From: Egbenema bharatensis | Lineage (GTDB): Bacteria > Cyanobacteriota > Cyanobacteriia > Elainellales > Elainellaceae | Assembly (NCBI RefSeq): GCF_048077055.1 | Contig: NZ_CP182236.1 | Coordinates: 6,014,001 to 6,078,000, forward strand | Length of the DNA stretch: 64,000 bases | Direction: 5' to 3' | Shown here: positions 42,659 through 52,022 of the stretch, one piece after another | Numbering within the stretch: the first letter of the stretch is position 1 | Layout: each line of letters starts with the position of its first letter | Notes under the pieces: generated by a model | Databases searched by the model: none | What the model saw: the letters and a program-made list of their open reading frames with translations, nothing else | What the model was told of the DNA's origin: nothing | Program-made: the position numbers and the translations under genes

Positions 42659-44590
42659 GTGAGGAAAGTGTTAAACAAATTTGAATTTCATTGTATTGTA
42701 TGGAGTAACAAGTGGAGTAAATGGTTGCTGCTACTGCCGATCGTCTTTAGCGTATTGATGGAAGCTCCAGTCCATGCAACAGAAGAACATATTTCTGAAC
42801 TATTTGAACTGTCTGAGTTCCAACATCAAAACTTTAATATAACGTTTGATGATCCGATCGATAGATCAAATACACTAACTGATCTAGAACCTGAAGAATT
42901 CGTTTCTTCCTCCCTATCTGTTGCCGAATTAAGTACTCCAGAGGCGACAACCACAACACTTCCTGAGGAAGCATCTACTGTTCCTGATGTTGCCAATCAT
43001 GATGATGTCATCGGGCAAGTAACCTCTGTCTCCCAGCTCTCCGATGTGCAGCCGAGTGATTGGGCCTATCAGGCGTTGCAGGGACTGGTGGAGCGATATG
43101 GCTGTATTGCCGGATATCCTGATGGCACCTTTCAGGGACAAAGTGCCCTGACTCGCTACGAATTTGCTGCCGGATTGAATGCTTGCCTCGATCGCATCAG
43201 TGAATTGATCGCTGCCACTACGGCTGATTTAGCCACCCAGGAAGATTTGGCTACTTTACAACGCCTGCAAGAGGAATTTGCGGCTGAATTGGCAACCCTA
43301 CGGGGTCGGGTAGATAGCCTGGAAGCACGAGCCGCTGAATTAGAGGAGAGCCAATTCTCTACCACCACCATTCTGCACGGAAATGCCATCTTTGCGGCAT
43401 CGGGCGTGTTGGGTGAATCGGCTGATAACAACCAGATTGTCGGTCGCTATCGCCTCAATCTGTCTACCATTACTAGCTTTACTGGGCGTGATTTTCTGCT
43501 GCTCTCTATGTTTGCAGGCAACGCGCCTCTGGGCGAAGCGGATCAAGAAAACCTGACCGTGCGATCGGCTAGTTTTGATCTTCCAGGCGTTGAGGTAGAC
43601 GGCACGTTCAACGGTATTCCCGTTACCGTAGGACAATCCACCTCCGAAGGAACGCTGTCTTCCGAGTTTGGTGCTAACACTAATAATGAACTGAAGCTGT
43701 TTACCGCCGGATACAGTTTCCCCGTGGGCGATCGGCTCAATGTAGCGGTTCTGACCTCTCTAGCTCCCTTCCAGATATACGCTCCTACCCTCAATCCTTA
43801 TCTGGATGATATGGATGGGGGCACGGGGGCTATTAGTGTGTTTGGGGAATATAACCCGATCTATACCCTGTCAGGGGGTGGCACGGGGGTGGTGCTCAAC
43901 TACCAAATTTTTGACAGCCTCAAATTAACGGGGGGCTACCTGGCAGATGGATTATTCGTAGGAGATGGCACTGAGGGAAGAGGACTCTTTAACGGGGGGT
44001 ATGCCGCGCTGGGACAACTGACCTGGAATGTTACGGATGATTTCTCGATCGCTGCCGTGTACACCAATGAGTATGCCCCATCAGGACGGTTTGGCTTTAA
44101 TTACAATGGTTTGGGTGTCACTGGAACAGCCGTGGCTAACTCGCTGGCGGGTCAGGATGTGTTGGGGGCAACCCAATTGGGATTAGAAGCCTCCCCCGTG
44201 ATTACCAATGGTTATGGGGTAAATGTCAATTGGCAACCCAGTTCCAGATTTTCGATTAGCGGTTGGTTCAGTACGTTTTATCCCCGCTTGATTGGCGAAG
44301 GCGATGGCAATATTCTTACCTATGCGCTGACCTTTGCTTTTCCTGATCTCGGTCAAGAGGGCAATTTGTTGGGATTGGTGGTGGGGGCAGAACCCTATCT
44401 AACTGAAATGGGTGGCAATCCGCAAGACTTTGATGTGGATGTACCGCTACATATTGAAGCTTTTTATCGACATCGGATTGGCGATCGTATTTTCCTAACT
44501 CCTGGCATTATCTGGCTCACTGCTCCCAATCAAGATCGAGACAACGGCAGTGATTTTATCGCCACACTCCGCACTACATTTACGTTTTAG
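42659..44590 (+). CDS. SLH-domain porin (OprB family; iron-uptake-porin type)
   Basis: About 640 residues. A signal peptide (LLLLPIVFSVLMEAPVHA), then an SLH domain (DVQPSDWAYQALQGLVERYGCIAGYPDGTFQGQSALTRYEFAAGLNACLDRI) that anchors to pectin-modified peptidoglycan, a short coiled coil (ATQEDLATLQRLQEEFAAELATLRGRVDSLEARAAELEE), then a beta-barrel of the carbohydrate-selective porin/OprB type ending in Phe (TLRTTFTF). This is the standard cyanobacterial outer-membrane porin. It starts with a GTG, at 42659 or the next in-frame GTG at 42668, which has GAGG upstream. Confidence 0.88.
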   Translation: MRKVLNKFEFHCIVWSNKWSKWLLLLPIVFSVLMEAPVHATEEHISELFELSEFQHQNFNITFDDPIDRSNTLTDLEPEEFVSSSLSVAELSTPEATTTTLPEEASTVPDVANHDDVIGQVTSVSQLSDVQPSDWAYQALQGLVERYGCIAGYPDGTFQGQSALTRYEFAAGLNACLDRISELIAATTADLATQEDLATLQRLQEEFAAELATLRGRVDSLEARAAELEESQFSTTTILHGNAIFAASGVLGESADNNQIVGRYRLNLSTITSFTGRDFLLLSMFAGNAPLGEADQENLTVRSASFDLPGVEVDGTFNGIPVTVGQSTSEGTLSSEFGANTNNELKLFTAGYSFPVGDRLNVAVLTSLAPFQIYAPTLNPYLDDMDGGTGAISVFGEYNPIYTLSGGGTGVVLNYQIFDSLKLTGGYLADGLFVGDGTEGRGLFNGGYAALGQLTWNVTDDFSIAAVYTNEYAPSGRFGFNYNGLGVTGTAVANSLAGQDVLGATQLGLEASPVITNGYGVNVNWQPSSRFSISGWFSTFYPRLIGEGDGNILTYALTFAFPDLGQEGNLLGLVVGAEPYLTEMGGNPQDFDVDVPLHIEAFYRHRIGDRIFLTPGIIWLTAPNQDRDNGSDFIATLRTTFTF

Positions 44591-44605
44591 GAGTAGTGTT
44601 CTTCT

Positions 44606-45607
44606 ATGAAATTTACACTGATTCTGATCACCAGTTTCTATTACTTGATCGGCATGATGCTTCCGCTCAAAGCGATCGAGCCTGTGAGTGAGCCTGCCAC
44701 CGATCGATCGGTTTGGGTCAGCCAGTCCACCAGAGCCTCCTATGAATCTAGCGATGGACAATTTGCCATTCAGTTTCCCGGTCAACCGGAAGCCCGGATG
44801 CGCACCGTTCCCATTGCGGGGCAATCCTACGACTGGACAATCTTCCGGCTCCAAAATGAAGCTGGATTTTATGGCGTTGCCTATACCGATCTCACTGCCG
44901 CGACGATCGAATTAGGGGCAACCGCCGTCATTGACAGCATCGAGAACACCCTCACCGATGAATTCAACTGGTCAGCCCTTAATGGTCGCGGCAAGTCCAC
45001 TGAGGTCGATGGCTATCCAGCACGGGAAATCATTGGCACACAAAACAACCAACTCTCGGTCATTCGGCTTGTATTGGCGGATCAACGCCTCTATGCGGTG
45101 ATGAGTAGTTCGGAAAATTTGACGGAAATGGGTCAATTTATCGACTCGTTTGCGGTACAACCGTGGCAACCTTATGTGTCTGAGTCCGGCGGTTTTAGTG
45201 TCAATTTTCCTCTGCTGCCGACGGATGAAACCGAATCGATCGAATTAGGTGGAACGGAATGGGCATGGCAGGTAATTGCAGGACGCAATTTTACTGCTCC
45301 CGATGATTCGTATTCGGTGGGTTATACGGATGTCTCGTCGGAAGATTTACAGGCAGGGGAAGAGGAGTTGCTGAATCGGGTTGGAACGAATTTGCTCGAA
45401 CGGTGGCAACCGCAAAATGTGGTGGAAAGCGGCAGAGAAATCTCACTGAATGGGAATCCAGGGCGATCGTTTGTGGGCACTACACCGGAAGGGCAGATTA
45501 TCGCCGTGCGGTTTTATTTAGTTGGACAACGGATGTATGGGGTGGGTGCTCTGTCAGACAATGTTGTCAATATCAGTCGTTTTTTGGATTCGTTTGCAGT
45601 TCGGTAA
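44606..45607 (+). CDS. Secreted protein with two tandem copies of an unknown domain
   Basis: 333 residues. A signal peptide-like start (MKFTLILITSFYYLIGMMLPLKAIE), then two homologous blocks of about 140 residues: block 1 SSDGQFAIQFPGQPEARMRTV...NEAGFYGVAYTDL...VDGYPAREIIGT...RLVLADQRLYAVMSSSENLTEMGQFIDSFAVQ, and block 2 SESGGFSVNFPLLPTDETESI...APDDSYSVGYTDV...LNGNPGRSFVGT...RFYLVGQRMYGVGALSDNVVNISRFLDSFAVR. The shared pattern is F.F.FP..P, YDW/WAWQ, Y.VGYTD, G.P.R...GT and FLDSFAV. No function recognised. It follows the porin by 15 bp and is probably co-transcribed. Confidence 0.75.
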   Translation: MKFTLILITSFYYLIGMMLPLKAIEPVSEPATDRSVWVSQSTRASYESSDGQFAIQFPGQPEARMRTVPIAGQSYDWTIFRLQNEAGFYGVAYTDLTAATIELGATAVIDSIENTLTDEFNWSALNGRGKSTEVDGYPAREIIGTQNNQLSVIRLVLADQRLYAVMSSSENLTEMGQFIDSFAVQPWQPYVSESGGFSVNFPLLPTDETESIELGGTEWAWQVIAGRNFTAPDDSYSVGYTDVSSEDLQAGEEELLNRVGTNLLERWQPQNVVESGREISLNGNPGRSFVGTTPEGQIIAVRFYLVGQRMYGVGALSDNVVNISRFLDSFAVR

Positions 45608-45780
45608 TGGGGAATGGGGAATGGGGAATGGGGAATGGGGAATGGGGAATGGGGAATAAATAGTTCGTCGCCAATTACCAATTAGCAATCACCAATTAGC
45701 AATCACCAATCACCAATTAGCAATCACCAATCACCAATCACCGATTAGCAATTACCGATTAGCAATCACCAATTTTTTCA
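45608..45780. repeat. Two blocks of simple tandem repeats
   Basis: About 45608-45656 is GGGGAATG repeated six or more times. About 45670-45775 is a mixture of CACCAATTAGCAAT and CACCGATTAGCAAT units. Both are non-coding and of a type common between cyanobacterial genes. Confidence 0.9.
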
Positions 45781-45799
45781 TCGATTTAAGGAGAATTCT

Positions 45800-46048
45800 A
45801 TGACACGCATTTTATTACTTGGAATTGTGACGATCGCTATTTTTGTGATTGCGCCACGAGTGGGTGCTACGCGATCGGTGAAGGTTGATCCGGATCAAAC
45901 CTCTCCGCTTGTCGCCAGAACCATCTTTGATGCCGAGCTGGAAAATGTTGAAGCTGAAGATGTTGCCGATCGGCGGCGAGAGAATGTCGAAAGCGGTAGG
46001 GTGGAAGAACGACGCGATGATGCAAGACGCTGGGCAGAAGAAAATTAG
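45800..46048 (+). CDS. Small secreted charged protein, unknown
   Basis: 82 residues: a signal peptide (MTRILLLGIVTIAIFVIAPRVGA), then a highly charged tail rich in Glu, Arg and Asp (AELENVEAEDVADRRRENVESGRVEERRDDARRWAEEN), probably helical. AAGGAGAATT precedes the ATG at good spacing. It is followed closely by the two membrane-protein genes. No family recognised. Confidence 0.6.
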   Translation: MTRILLLGIVTIAIFVIAPRVGATRSVKVDPDQTSPLVARTIFDAELENVEAEDVADRRRENVESGRVEERRDDARRWAEEN

Positions 46049-46080
46049 GAATGATGAACTGTAACTGAAGGAACCTGAGC

Positions 46081-46737
46081 ATGGCTCGCTTTCGTTTCGC
46101 TAATCGAAAAAAGGGATATCAGTCCGATCGAATGCAGTATTTTATAGAGCGAGGATTACCTGCGACCATTTTAGTGATTGTGGCGTTGCTGCAACTGTAT
46201 CTGACTCAGACAGCTAATCTCTCTCCCTGGAAGGGGGGCGGATTTGGGATGTTTGGGGCGATCGATTCACCCGATATGCGAGTTATCCAGGCAGAAGGAC
46301 TAGACCAGGAGGGCAACCTGATTCAGCTTGATGTGTATAGTGCGCTGGACGATCGCACCATTTGGCGCACTCGCACCCTGCCCCGCCAGAGCGATCTGGA
46401 GCAGATGGCTCCTCAGCTTGTATCTCAATCCATTGTCCCTACAACCATTGAGCGGCAAGCCATTTATCAGAAGCTCCAGAGTGAAAATCCTGACTTTCCG
46501 ATCGTTCCAAATTGGCTGCCAAACAACGTTGAGAATCCTCTTCCCGATCGGACTGAACATCCGCTTGCCCAACCGTTGTATCGCCTGAAAACGATTTACG
46601 ACCCGGAAGTGCCAGAGTCCGTTAAAACATTGAAAGCAGTCCGGATTCAGTGGTGGCGGATTCGCTTCGATCAAGCGCACCATCGTCTATGGTCTGAACC
46701 GTTGAGTTCCGTGGTAGAAGCAGGAGTTTGGCAATGA
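46081..46737 (+). CDS. Membrane-anchored protein of unknown function, paired with the next gene
   Basis: 218 residues with one N-terminal membrane helix (LPATILVIVALLQLYLTQTA) after a basic leader, then a soluble domain (GGFGMFGAIDSPDMRVIQAEGL...). The WKGGGFGMFGAID motif is often found in proteins encoded next to HTTM/DoxX-like membrane proteins. The stop overlaps the next ATG (ATGA), so the two are translationally coupled. Confidence 0.65.
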   Translation: MARFRFANRKKGYQSDRMQYFIERGLPATILVIVALLQLYLTQTANLSPWKGGGFGMFGAIDSPDMRVIQAEGLDQEGNLIQLDVYSALDDRTIWRTRTLPRQSDLEQMAPQLVSQSIVPTTIERQAIYQKLQSENPDFPIVPNWLPNNVENPLPDRTEHPLAQPLYRLKTIYDPEVPESVKTLKAVRIQWWRIRFDQAHHRLWSEPLSSVVEAGVWQ

Positions 46738-47645
46738 CCGTATCTTCCCCCTCTTCCCCCTCTCCCTCTGAGCAAACAACTCCACCCCTTCGCCTATCCT
46801 TCCTCAACGACCTGCTGGCACAACCCCGGCACCTGTTAGTCCTGCGCTTCACAGCACTATTTTTGCTACTATACGGCTCCAGTACCGTCTTTCTCGATAT
46901 TCCCTTGCGCGTTCTGTGTGGCTTAATGCTACTCTCTCCCACGCTGTTAACCAGTCAGCTCATGTGGGTGCTGATTTGCGGCATCGTCTGGTGGGTGAAT
47001 GCGGCGGATTGGCTATGGATTGATAACCACAAAATTTTGATTTCCTACTGGTGTCTGGTCTGTGCGCTGGCAGTCTCCGCCAAAGATACGGATGGAGTGC
47101 TGGCATGGAATGGACGAGTGTTAATTGGGCTGACGTTTCTGTTTGCTACTTTCTGGAAGATGTGGGCAGGAGAATACTGGGATGGGGCATTTCTTCACTA
47201 CACTTTTTTGTCAGACGATCGCGTAGAAGCGGTCGCCACTGCTATTGGTGGATTATCGCCCAATACATTGCCACAGAATCGGTTATTAGAATCGTTGCTG
47301 AAGCAGTTTCCGCAGGCGATCGGCCGTGTGACATTAAGCACTAGTCCTCGATTGCAGGCATTCACGCTAGCGGCTTCTTACTGGACACTCTTCATTGAGG
47401 GAAGTGTAGCGATCGCATTTCTAGTTAATCCCTTACAAGTGTTCTCCCGTTTCCGAGATTGGTTCTTGATTGTATTCATTGCAACAACCTATTTCCTTCT
47501 TCCAGTTTTAGGATTCGCCTATATTTTAATCATTATGGGTTTTACCCAGTGTCATCCTAAGCACACGACCATCAGAGTGGCTTACATTGCGTTATTTGCC
47601 TTTCTTCAACTGTCGCGTCTTCCCTGGGGAACACTATTTGTTTGA
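46734..47645 (+). CDS. Polytopic membrane protein, HTTM/DoxX-like
   Basis: 303 residues with about seven hydrophobic helices (LLVLRFTALFLLLYGSS, LLTSQLMWVLICGIVWWV, ILISYWCLVCALAV, VLIGLTFLFATFWKMW, YWTLFIEGSVAIAFLV, WFLIVFIATTYFLLPVLGFAYILIIMG). The layout and the KMWAGEYWDGAFLHYTFLSDDR loop resemble HTTM (vitamin K-dependent carboxylase-like) membrane proteins. Enzymatic activity is not shown. The start at 46734 sits inside the preceding stop. Confidence 0.65.
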   Translation: MTVSSPSSPSPSEQTTPPLRLSFLNDLLAQPRHLLVLRFTALFLLLYGSSTVFLDIPLRVLCGLMLLSPTLLTSQLMWVLICGIVWWVNAADWLWIDNHKILISYWCLVCALAVSAKDTDGVLAWNGRVLIGLTFLFATFWKMWAGEYWDGAFLHYTFLSDDRVEAVATAIGGLSPNTLPQNRLLESLLKQFPQAIGRVTLSTSPRLQAFTLAASYWTLFIEGSVAIAFLVNPLQVFSRFRDWFLIVFIATTYFLLPVLGFAYILIIMGFTQCHPKHTTIRVAYIALFAFLQLSRLPWGTLFV

Positions 47646-47817
47646 AATGAGTTTATTACTTCGTTCTTGTTGTTTCTCAATCAAGACATGAAACTCACTC
47701 GATCGCGCTTTCAAACCTGGATTTGCGCCAGTGGCGGTATTGGTAAGCGTCCCGTAATTGCCATAGGAAATGCGCGATCGGAGATTTGCTTATAGCGAAG
47801 CAGATAATGCGTCTCTC

Positions 47818-47916
47818 AGAACTTGTTTGAAAAGCATTTGATCCCCCCTAGCCCCCCTTAAAAAAGGGGGATCAAGCCCGTTTCAATACCTGACATCAAC
47901 TGTCCAAACAGGTTCT
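47818..47916. mobile_element. MITE-like element with 12-bp inverted ends and internal hairpin
   Basis: Ends AGAACTTGTTTG and CAAACAGGTTCT are inverted repeats with one mismatch. The interior has the hairpin GATCCCCCCTAGCCCCCCTT / AAAAAGGGGGATC, a shorter relative of the ends of the element at 11743. The hairpin could terminate transcription coming from the left. The total is 99 bp. Confidence 0.65.
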
Positions 47917-48201
47917 CAATGCAGCAACGGTAAATAACTGGCACATAATCAGCATCAAGAACGATTGGAAAACTGTGTTTGCCTTTTAGAAATAATTATT
48001 AAATTTAATTTAGAATTACCTTTATCGGTTTCTTATTTGTTTTTATAACTCTCTTATTTTTCAATTCTATTGTTTTATCCAGTATCACCAGTATCATCAT
48101 TCACCATGCAACGCTAGCGGGTACTGGAACGGTAAGACAATCCCATTCTGAAAGAGATTGAGTGGATTAGGAGATTTACAGGAAAAAGAGTATCCAGAGG
48201 T

Positions 48202-48275
48202 AGGGGCAGGTTTAGCCAAAATTTGATGCTTCTGTCTGAAAATTATCTCCAAAACCTACTCTTACAGGTATTTTG
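48202..48275. repeat. Dispersed repeat, copy 1 (GGGCAGGTTTAGC family)
   Basis: Shares GGGCAGGTTTAGC, AAAAT, a short variable middle, and CCT-(A/G)-CTCTTACAGGT-like words with 55858-55930, then TCTAAA. One copy precedes the sulfatase gene and one precedes the YqhA-like gene. Confidence 0.6.
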
Positions 48276-48372
48276 TTTTCTAAAAATCTCCTAACAACGA
48301 GCCAATTGAGTTCATTGTGTCTAACCACAAGTGCAATTTGCCATCTAAATGGAATTTTAGGAGATTCAAATT

Positions 48373-49875
48373 ATGCCAAATGGTAAACCCAACATCCTGA
48401 TTTTGTGGGGGGATGATATTGGTCAAAGTAACCTCAGTTGCTACACGGGTGGGCTGATGGGTTACAAAACTCCCAACATCGATCGCATTGCCAATGAAGG
48501 GATTCGGTTTAATCACTACTATGCAGAGCAAAGCTGTACCGCAGGTCGGGCAGCGTTTATCACCGGACAAAGTGTATTCCGGACAGGCTTAAGTAAAGTC
48601 GGTCTACCCGGAGCAGAACTGGGATTTCGGGCAGAAGATCCGACTACGCCTGAACTGCTGAAACCGCTGGGCTACCGCACGGGACAGTTTGGCAAAAACC
48701 ACTTTGGCGATCGCGATGAACACCTGCCCACGATGCATGGATTCGATGAATTCTTTGGCAATCTCTATCACCTGAACGCCGAAGAAGAACCAGAACTGCG
48801 CGATTATCCAGACCCCGACGAATTTCCTAACTTCCGTCAAAGGTTTGGTCCTAGAGGCGTGCTGCACTGCTGGGCGGATGGTAAAGGGGGGCAGAAAATT
48901 GAGAACACAGGCCCATTAACCAAGAAGCGGATGGAAACCTGTGACGAAGAATTCATGACCGAAGCGAAGCGGTTTATTCGCGATGCTAAGAATGCCAACG
49001 AACCGTTCTTTGTCTGGTTCAACACCACCCACATGCACTTCCGTACCCATGCCAGACCGCAGGATGTTGGGAGAGCTGGTCGATGGCAATCGGAATACCA
49101 CGATGTCATGATCTACCACGATGAATGTATTGGTGAGATGCTAAATCTGGTCGATGAACTGGGTATTGCTGAAGACACGATCGTCATGTATGGTACCGAC
49201 AATGGCCCCCACATGAATAGCTGGCCCGATGCAGGCATGACCCCCTTCCGCAATGAAAAGAACTCCAACTGGGAAGGAGCCTATCGCGTTCCGGCAATGG
49301 TGCGCTGGACCGGTAAGATCGCCCCCGGACAGGTTTGCAACGGCATTGTCAGCCACTTAGATTGGTTGCCGACTCTACTTGCAGCCGCAGGTGAACCCGA
49401 TATCAAGAACAAGTTGCTGAATGGTCATCAGGTCGGGAATAAGAATTTCAAGATCCATTTAGATGGCTACAACATGCTGGACTACTGGACGGGAAAAACC
49501 GACAAGAGTCCTCGCAAGGAATTCTTTTACTTCTCGGATGATGGCGACGTCACAGGATTGCGCTACGACAACTGGAAGTTCGTCTTCATGGAGCAGCGCG
49601 CTACTGGAACCTGCCAAATCTGGGCAGAACCCTTTACGCCACTGCGCGTACCCAAGATCTTTAACCTGCTGACAGACCCCTACGAGCGAGCCGACATCAC
49701 CTCCAACACCTATTGGGATTGGATTCTTGACCACATTTTTCTGTTGGTTCCGGCTCAATCCTATGTGGGTGAGTTCTTAGCCAGCTTTAAAGACTATCCT
49801 CCCCGTCAAAAAGCCGCTAGCTTCAGCCTGGAGCAGGTGATGGAGAAGCTGGAGGACACCATATCCAGCCACTAA
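48373..49875 (+). CDS. Sulfatase, Cys-type (alkaline phosphatase superfamily)
   Basis: 500 residues. It hydrolyses sulfate esters using a formylglycine made from Cys55 in the motif C-T-A-G-R (SCTAGRAAFITG), i.e. C-x-A-x-R. Metal ligands are visible in PNILILWGDDIG (Asp14, Asp15) and YGTDNGPHMNSW. HDVMIYHDECIGEM and AYRVPAMVRWTG are further sulfatase motifs. There is no signal peptide, so it would act in the cytosol. AGGAG lies upstream of the ATG. Both kinds of formylglycine-forming enzyme are encoded within 10 kb downstream on the same strand. The substrate is unknown. Confidence 0.9.
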   Translation: MPNGKPNILILWGDDIGQSNLSCYTGGLMGYKTPNIDRIANEGIRFNHYYAEQSCTAGRAAFITGQSVFRTGLSKVGLPGAELGFRAEDPTTPELLKPLGYRTGQFGKNHFGDRDEHLPTMHGFDEFFGNLYHLNAEEEPELRDYPDPDEFPNFRQRFGPRGVLHCWADGKGGQKIENTGPLTKKRMETCDEEFMTEAKRFIRDAKNANEPFFVWFNTTHMHFRTHARPQDVGRAGRWQSEYHDVMIYHDECIGEMLNLVDELGIAEDTIVMYGTDNGPHMNSWPDAGMTPFRNEKNSNWEGAYRVPAMVRWTGKIAPGQVCNGIVSHLDWLPTLLAAAGEPDIKNKLLNGHQVGNKNFKIHLDGYNMLDYWTGKTDKSPRKEFFYFSDDGDVTGLRYDNWKFVFMEQRATGTCQIWAEPFTPLRVPKIFNLLTDPYERADITSNTYWDWILDHIFLLVPAQSYVGEFLASFKDYPPRQKAASFSLEQVMEKLEDTISSH

Positions 49876-49944
49876 TTCTCTCCTAGTCCTGAACGACCTG
49901 TAGGGTGGGCAGTGCCCACCTGATGCCTATCTTCTGCGACGACA

Positions 49945-50526
49945 ATGCGAAATCTGCAAAACCATTTCGACTCTGCCGATAAGCTGTTGATGTTCTTGGG
50001 CACAATCGCCGGAGGCACGATCACACTGTTCGCTATTGAACACTTATCACCAGAGCAGGCAGCATTAGTCAGCGCTATTTTAATGGCTATCCTATCCTTT
50101 GCGGCAAGCGAACTTTCTGCTCCAAGATGGTGGTGGCTCTGTAATGGCGCAATTGCAGGCATGATTATTGGCTTGGGATCGGTGTTGTCGGAAACATTGG
50201 CGGACAATGGTCAACCGCTCGATTTTCCAGTGCGTTGTATCATCATCGGCTTGCAAATGCTGGCAGGGTTTGTCGCTGGCTTCTTCTGGGGACGCAAAAC
50301 CCCAAAAGCTAATATTCCCCCCCTAAGAACTTTTCTGTCTCGCCTGAGTGCTGTGACTGCCGGACTCTATGCGATCGTCGTCACAATTGACTTTATCTGG
50401 GAAGGCTTGGAGGAAGCCCGCACCCTCTCCAGTCGCCTCAGTGCCACCACCACAATTTTGATTACTGCGTTGATCATGCCTGGTATTGTTGGCTACCTGA
50501 TCGCTGAATCACGCAAACAGGCTTGA
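49945..50526 (+). CDS. Small polytopic membrane protein, unknown
   Basis: 193 residues with about five hydrophobic segments (LLMFLGTIAGGTITLFAI, AALVSAILMAILSFAASEL, WWWLCNGAIAGMIIGLGSVL, CIIIGLQMLAGFVAGFFWG, ATTTILITALIMPGIVGYLIA). It lies 70 bases after the sulfatase on the same strand. Directly after its stop, a frame without a start (WQIKQVDIDLHPSDLSEEDLKILRDTAAAYASF, to about 50639) looks like the tail of another, lost gene. No family recognised. Confidence 0.6.
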   Translation: MRNLQNHFDSADKLLMFLGTIAGGTITLFAIEHLSPEQAALVSAILMAILSFAASELSAPRWWWLCNGAIAGMIIGLGSVLSETLADNGQPLDFPVRCIIIGLQMLAGFVAGFFWGRKTPKANIPPLRTFLSRLSAVTAGLYAIVVTIDFIWEGLEEARTLSSRLSATTTILITALIMPGIVGYLIAESRKQA

Positions 50527-50716
50527 ACCTTGGCAAATTAAGCAAGTCGATATTGACCTACACCCCAGTGATCTGAGCGAGGAGGATTTGAAGATTCTTA
50601 GAGATACGGCAGCCGCCTATGCCAGCTTCAAGGAGTAAGCCTTTAGACGGTCATTGAAGATGAAAGCGATCGCGCTCTTGAAAGGGGAGCGATCGCTCAA
50701 AATCCCGTAAACGCAA

Positions 50717-50942
50717 TTAATTCTGTTTATTCCGAATCCCTTGTCGAAATGCCTTTGCGGCTGCTAACGGATTCGGGTTCTGGACACATTCACTCAATCG
50801 TTTCAAATCTAATTCAGGCAGTAATTCACTCTGATCGATCGCTTCGTATCCAGCAGTTGGAACAAACTGATTAGGAGTGTTTTCGCGCAGATGGTAATGG
50901 GTAAAGCGATCGGTTTGCCAGAACCAGACTTCCTGTACCCCT
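50717..50942 (-). pseudogene. Uma2-family endonuclease, C-terminal fragment
   Basis: The reverse strand reads VQEVWFWQTDRFTHYHLRENTPNQFVPTAGYEAIDQSELLPELDLKRLSECVQNPNPLAAAKAFRQGIRNKQN before a stop. EVWFW.....YHL, Y..I..SELLPELDL..L is the C-terminal signature of the Uma2 (DUF820) nuclease fold so common in cyanobacteria. No start codon or N-terminal half is present. A matching N-terminal fragment lies on the same strand at 58.0 kb. Confidence 0.6.
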
Positions 50943-51267
50943 TAGCGGCGAAATCGTTCCCCTGCTGTCGCTGCTGCCTTCGCAGCGTTTACTCTTCGGT
51001 GGGATTCTTGAAAACCATCGGTTCAGTGGGTTGAAACTGCGCTGACGTTTCGCCTGCATAGATTGCGCCATCGGTGAGCGTCAGTTTTTTGACCGGGCTA
51101 CCTTCGCTGAAATCCATCTTGGCAAGATCGACCCAAAAAACGTTAGGGCTATGGGTTGATTCAAAGAAATAACGCTTGTTGGTTTGATCCGAAACCGCTC
51201 GCCAAAGGGTATCAGCAATATTGGGTTGCCCAGGAATCCTAATCCCAAATGGAACAGATACATTCCG

Positions 51268-52022
51268 GGCGTTGCTGAATCAAGAGATGAACCTCGGAGG
51301 AACTGGAACATCGTCAAACCTGAGGTAGTGAAGTAACAACCGAATAGAGTGAGCCAGCATTTCTACGGCTTTGGAGTAGCACAGCGTTTTGCGATGCAGT
51401 CGAGCCAGATAGTGCCGCAAGCGAGTGTTCTCACTTTCAACTCGAGTCATATACGTTTTGCTGACAATCTGATCGCCATCGGGAATGAAGCCGGGATACA
51501 CCGACCACCCATCAGTGACGTAGAAATAGCAGTTCCAGTCCGCCACAGTCTGCCAGAGCGGGACAAAGGTTTCAGCACTATGGTCACCCAGAACCCAGCC
51601 TAAAATTCCCTTTTTGAAGTGGTCAACGGCTGTCCATAGCCAAATCTTGTTTTTTTTGAGCCGACAAAGGTTTCCAATTCGTCGAGTTCTCCAACTTCGG
51701 GGGGCGTTTCCGGTGCATAGGCGTCCGGCAGGCGCGTTGCGACCTGCTGCACCCAGGTAATGACCGTGGTATGGTGTACTCCTTTGACCCGTTCGATCGC
51801 TCGAAACCCAGAGCCGTTGAGATACATCTTGATGCATTCGCGTCTGAACTCGTCTGAGTACCCTCGATGCGGGTCGTAGGTATCAATGAACTGACGACCA
51901 CAAGCGACACAAATGTGATTTTGCTTACCTTTCCTCTTACCGTTTTTACGGATATGAGTAGCCCCACACTCTGGACATTGCATTGCAGATTACCCTAAAT
52001 CATCTTTCAATTATGCAACGCC
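51268..52022 (-). mobile_element. IS1-family insertion sequence, 755 bp, with 8-bp target duplications
   Basis: The ends GGCGTTGCTGAAT (left) and GGCGTTGCATAAT (right, read inward) are inverted repeats. Identical 8-bp ACATTCCG copies flank it at 51260-51267 and 52023-52030, marking the target duplication inside the amide hydrolase gene. The size and the two-frame transposase fit IS1. Ends and duplications are intact, so the insertion is fairly recent. Confidence 0.92.
51280..51983 (-). CDS. IS1-family transposase (InsA/InsB' joined by -1 frameshift)
   Basis: The first frame (51983-51600) encodes an InsA-like zinc ribbon (CPECGATHIRKNG...CVACGRQF) and an HTH. A run of eight A followed by C (51657-51650 on this strand) allows -1 slippage into the second frame, giving ...GSKKNKIWLWTAVDHFKKGILGWVLGD, where the first DDE Asp lies, then FYVTDGWSVYPGFIP (second Asp) and VESENTRLRHYLARLHRKTLCYSK (Glu region). 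The fusion product would be about 230 residues. The A-run slippery site is characteristic of IS1. Confidence 0.88.

Larger units (their letters stand above)
47646..48372. other. Intergenic region upstream of the sulfatase gene
   Basis: About 730 bp with no convincing gene. It holds a MITE-like element (47818-47916), AT-rich DNA (47980-48080) and one copy of a dispersed repeat (48202-48275). The promoter of the sulfatase gene should lie near its 3' end; AGGAG is visible ten bases before the ATG. Confidence 0.5.

Noticed and set aside
45608..45780. Short regularly spaced repeats suggesting a CRISPR array
   Set aside because: Units are contiguous 8-14 bp tandem repeats without unique spacers, and no cas gene is in the window.
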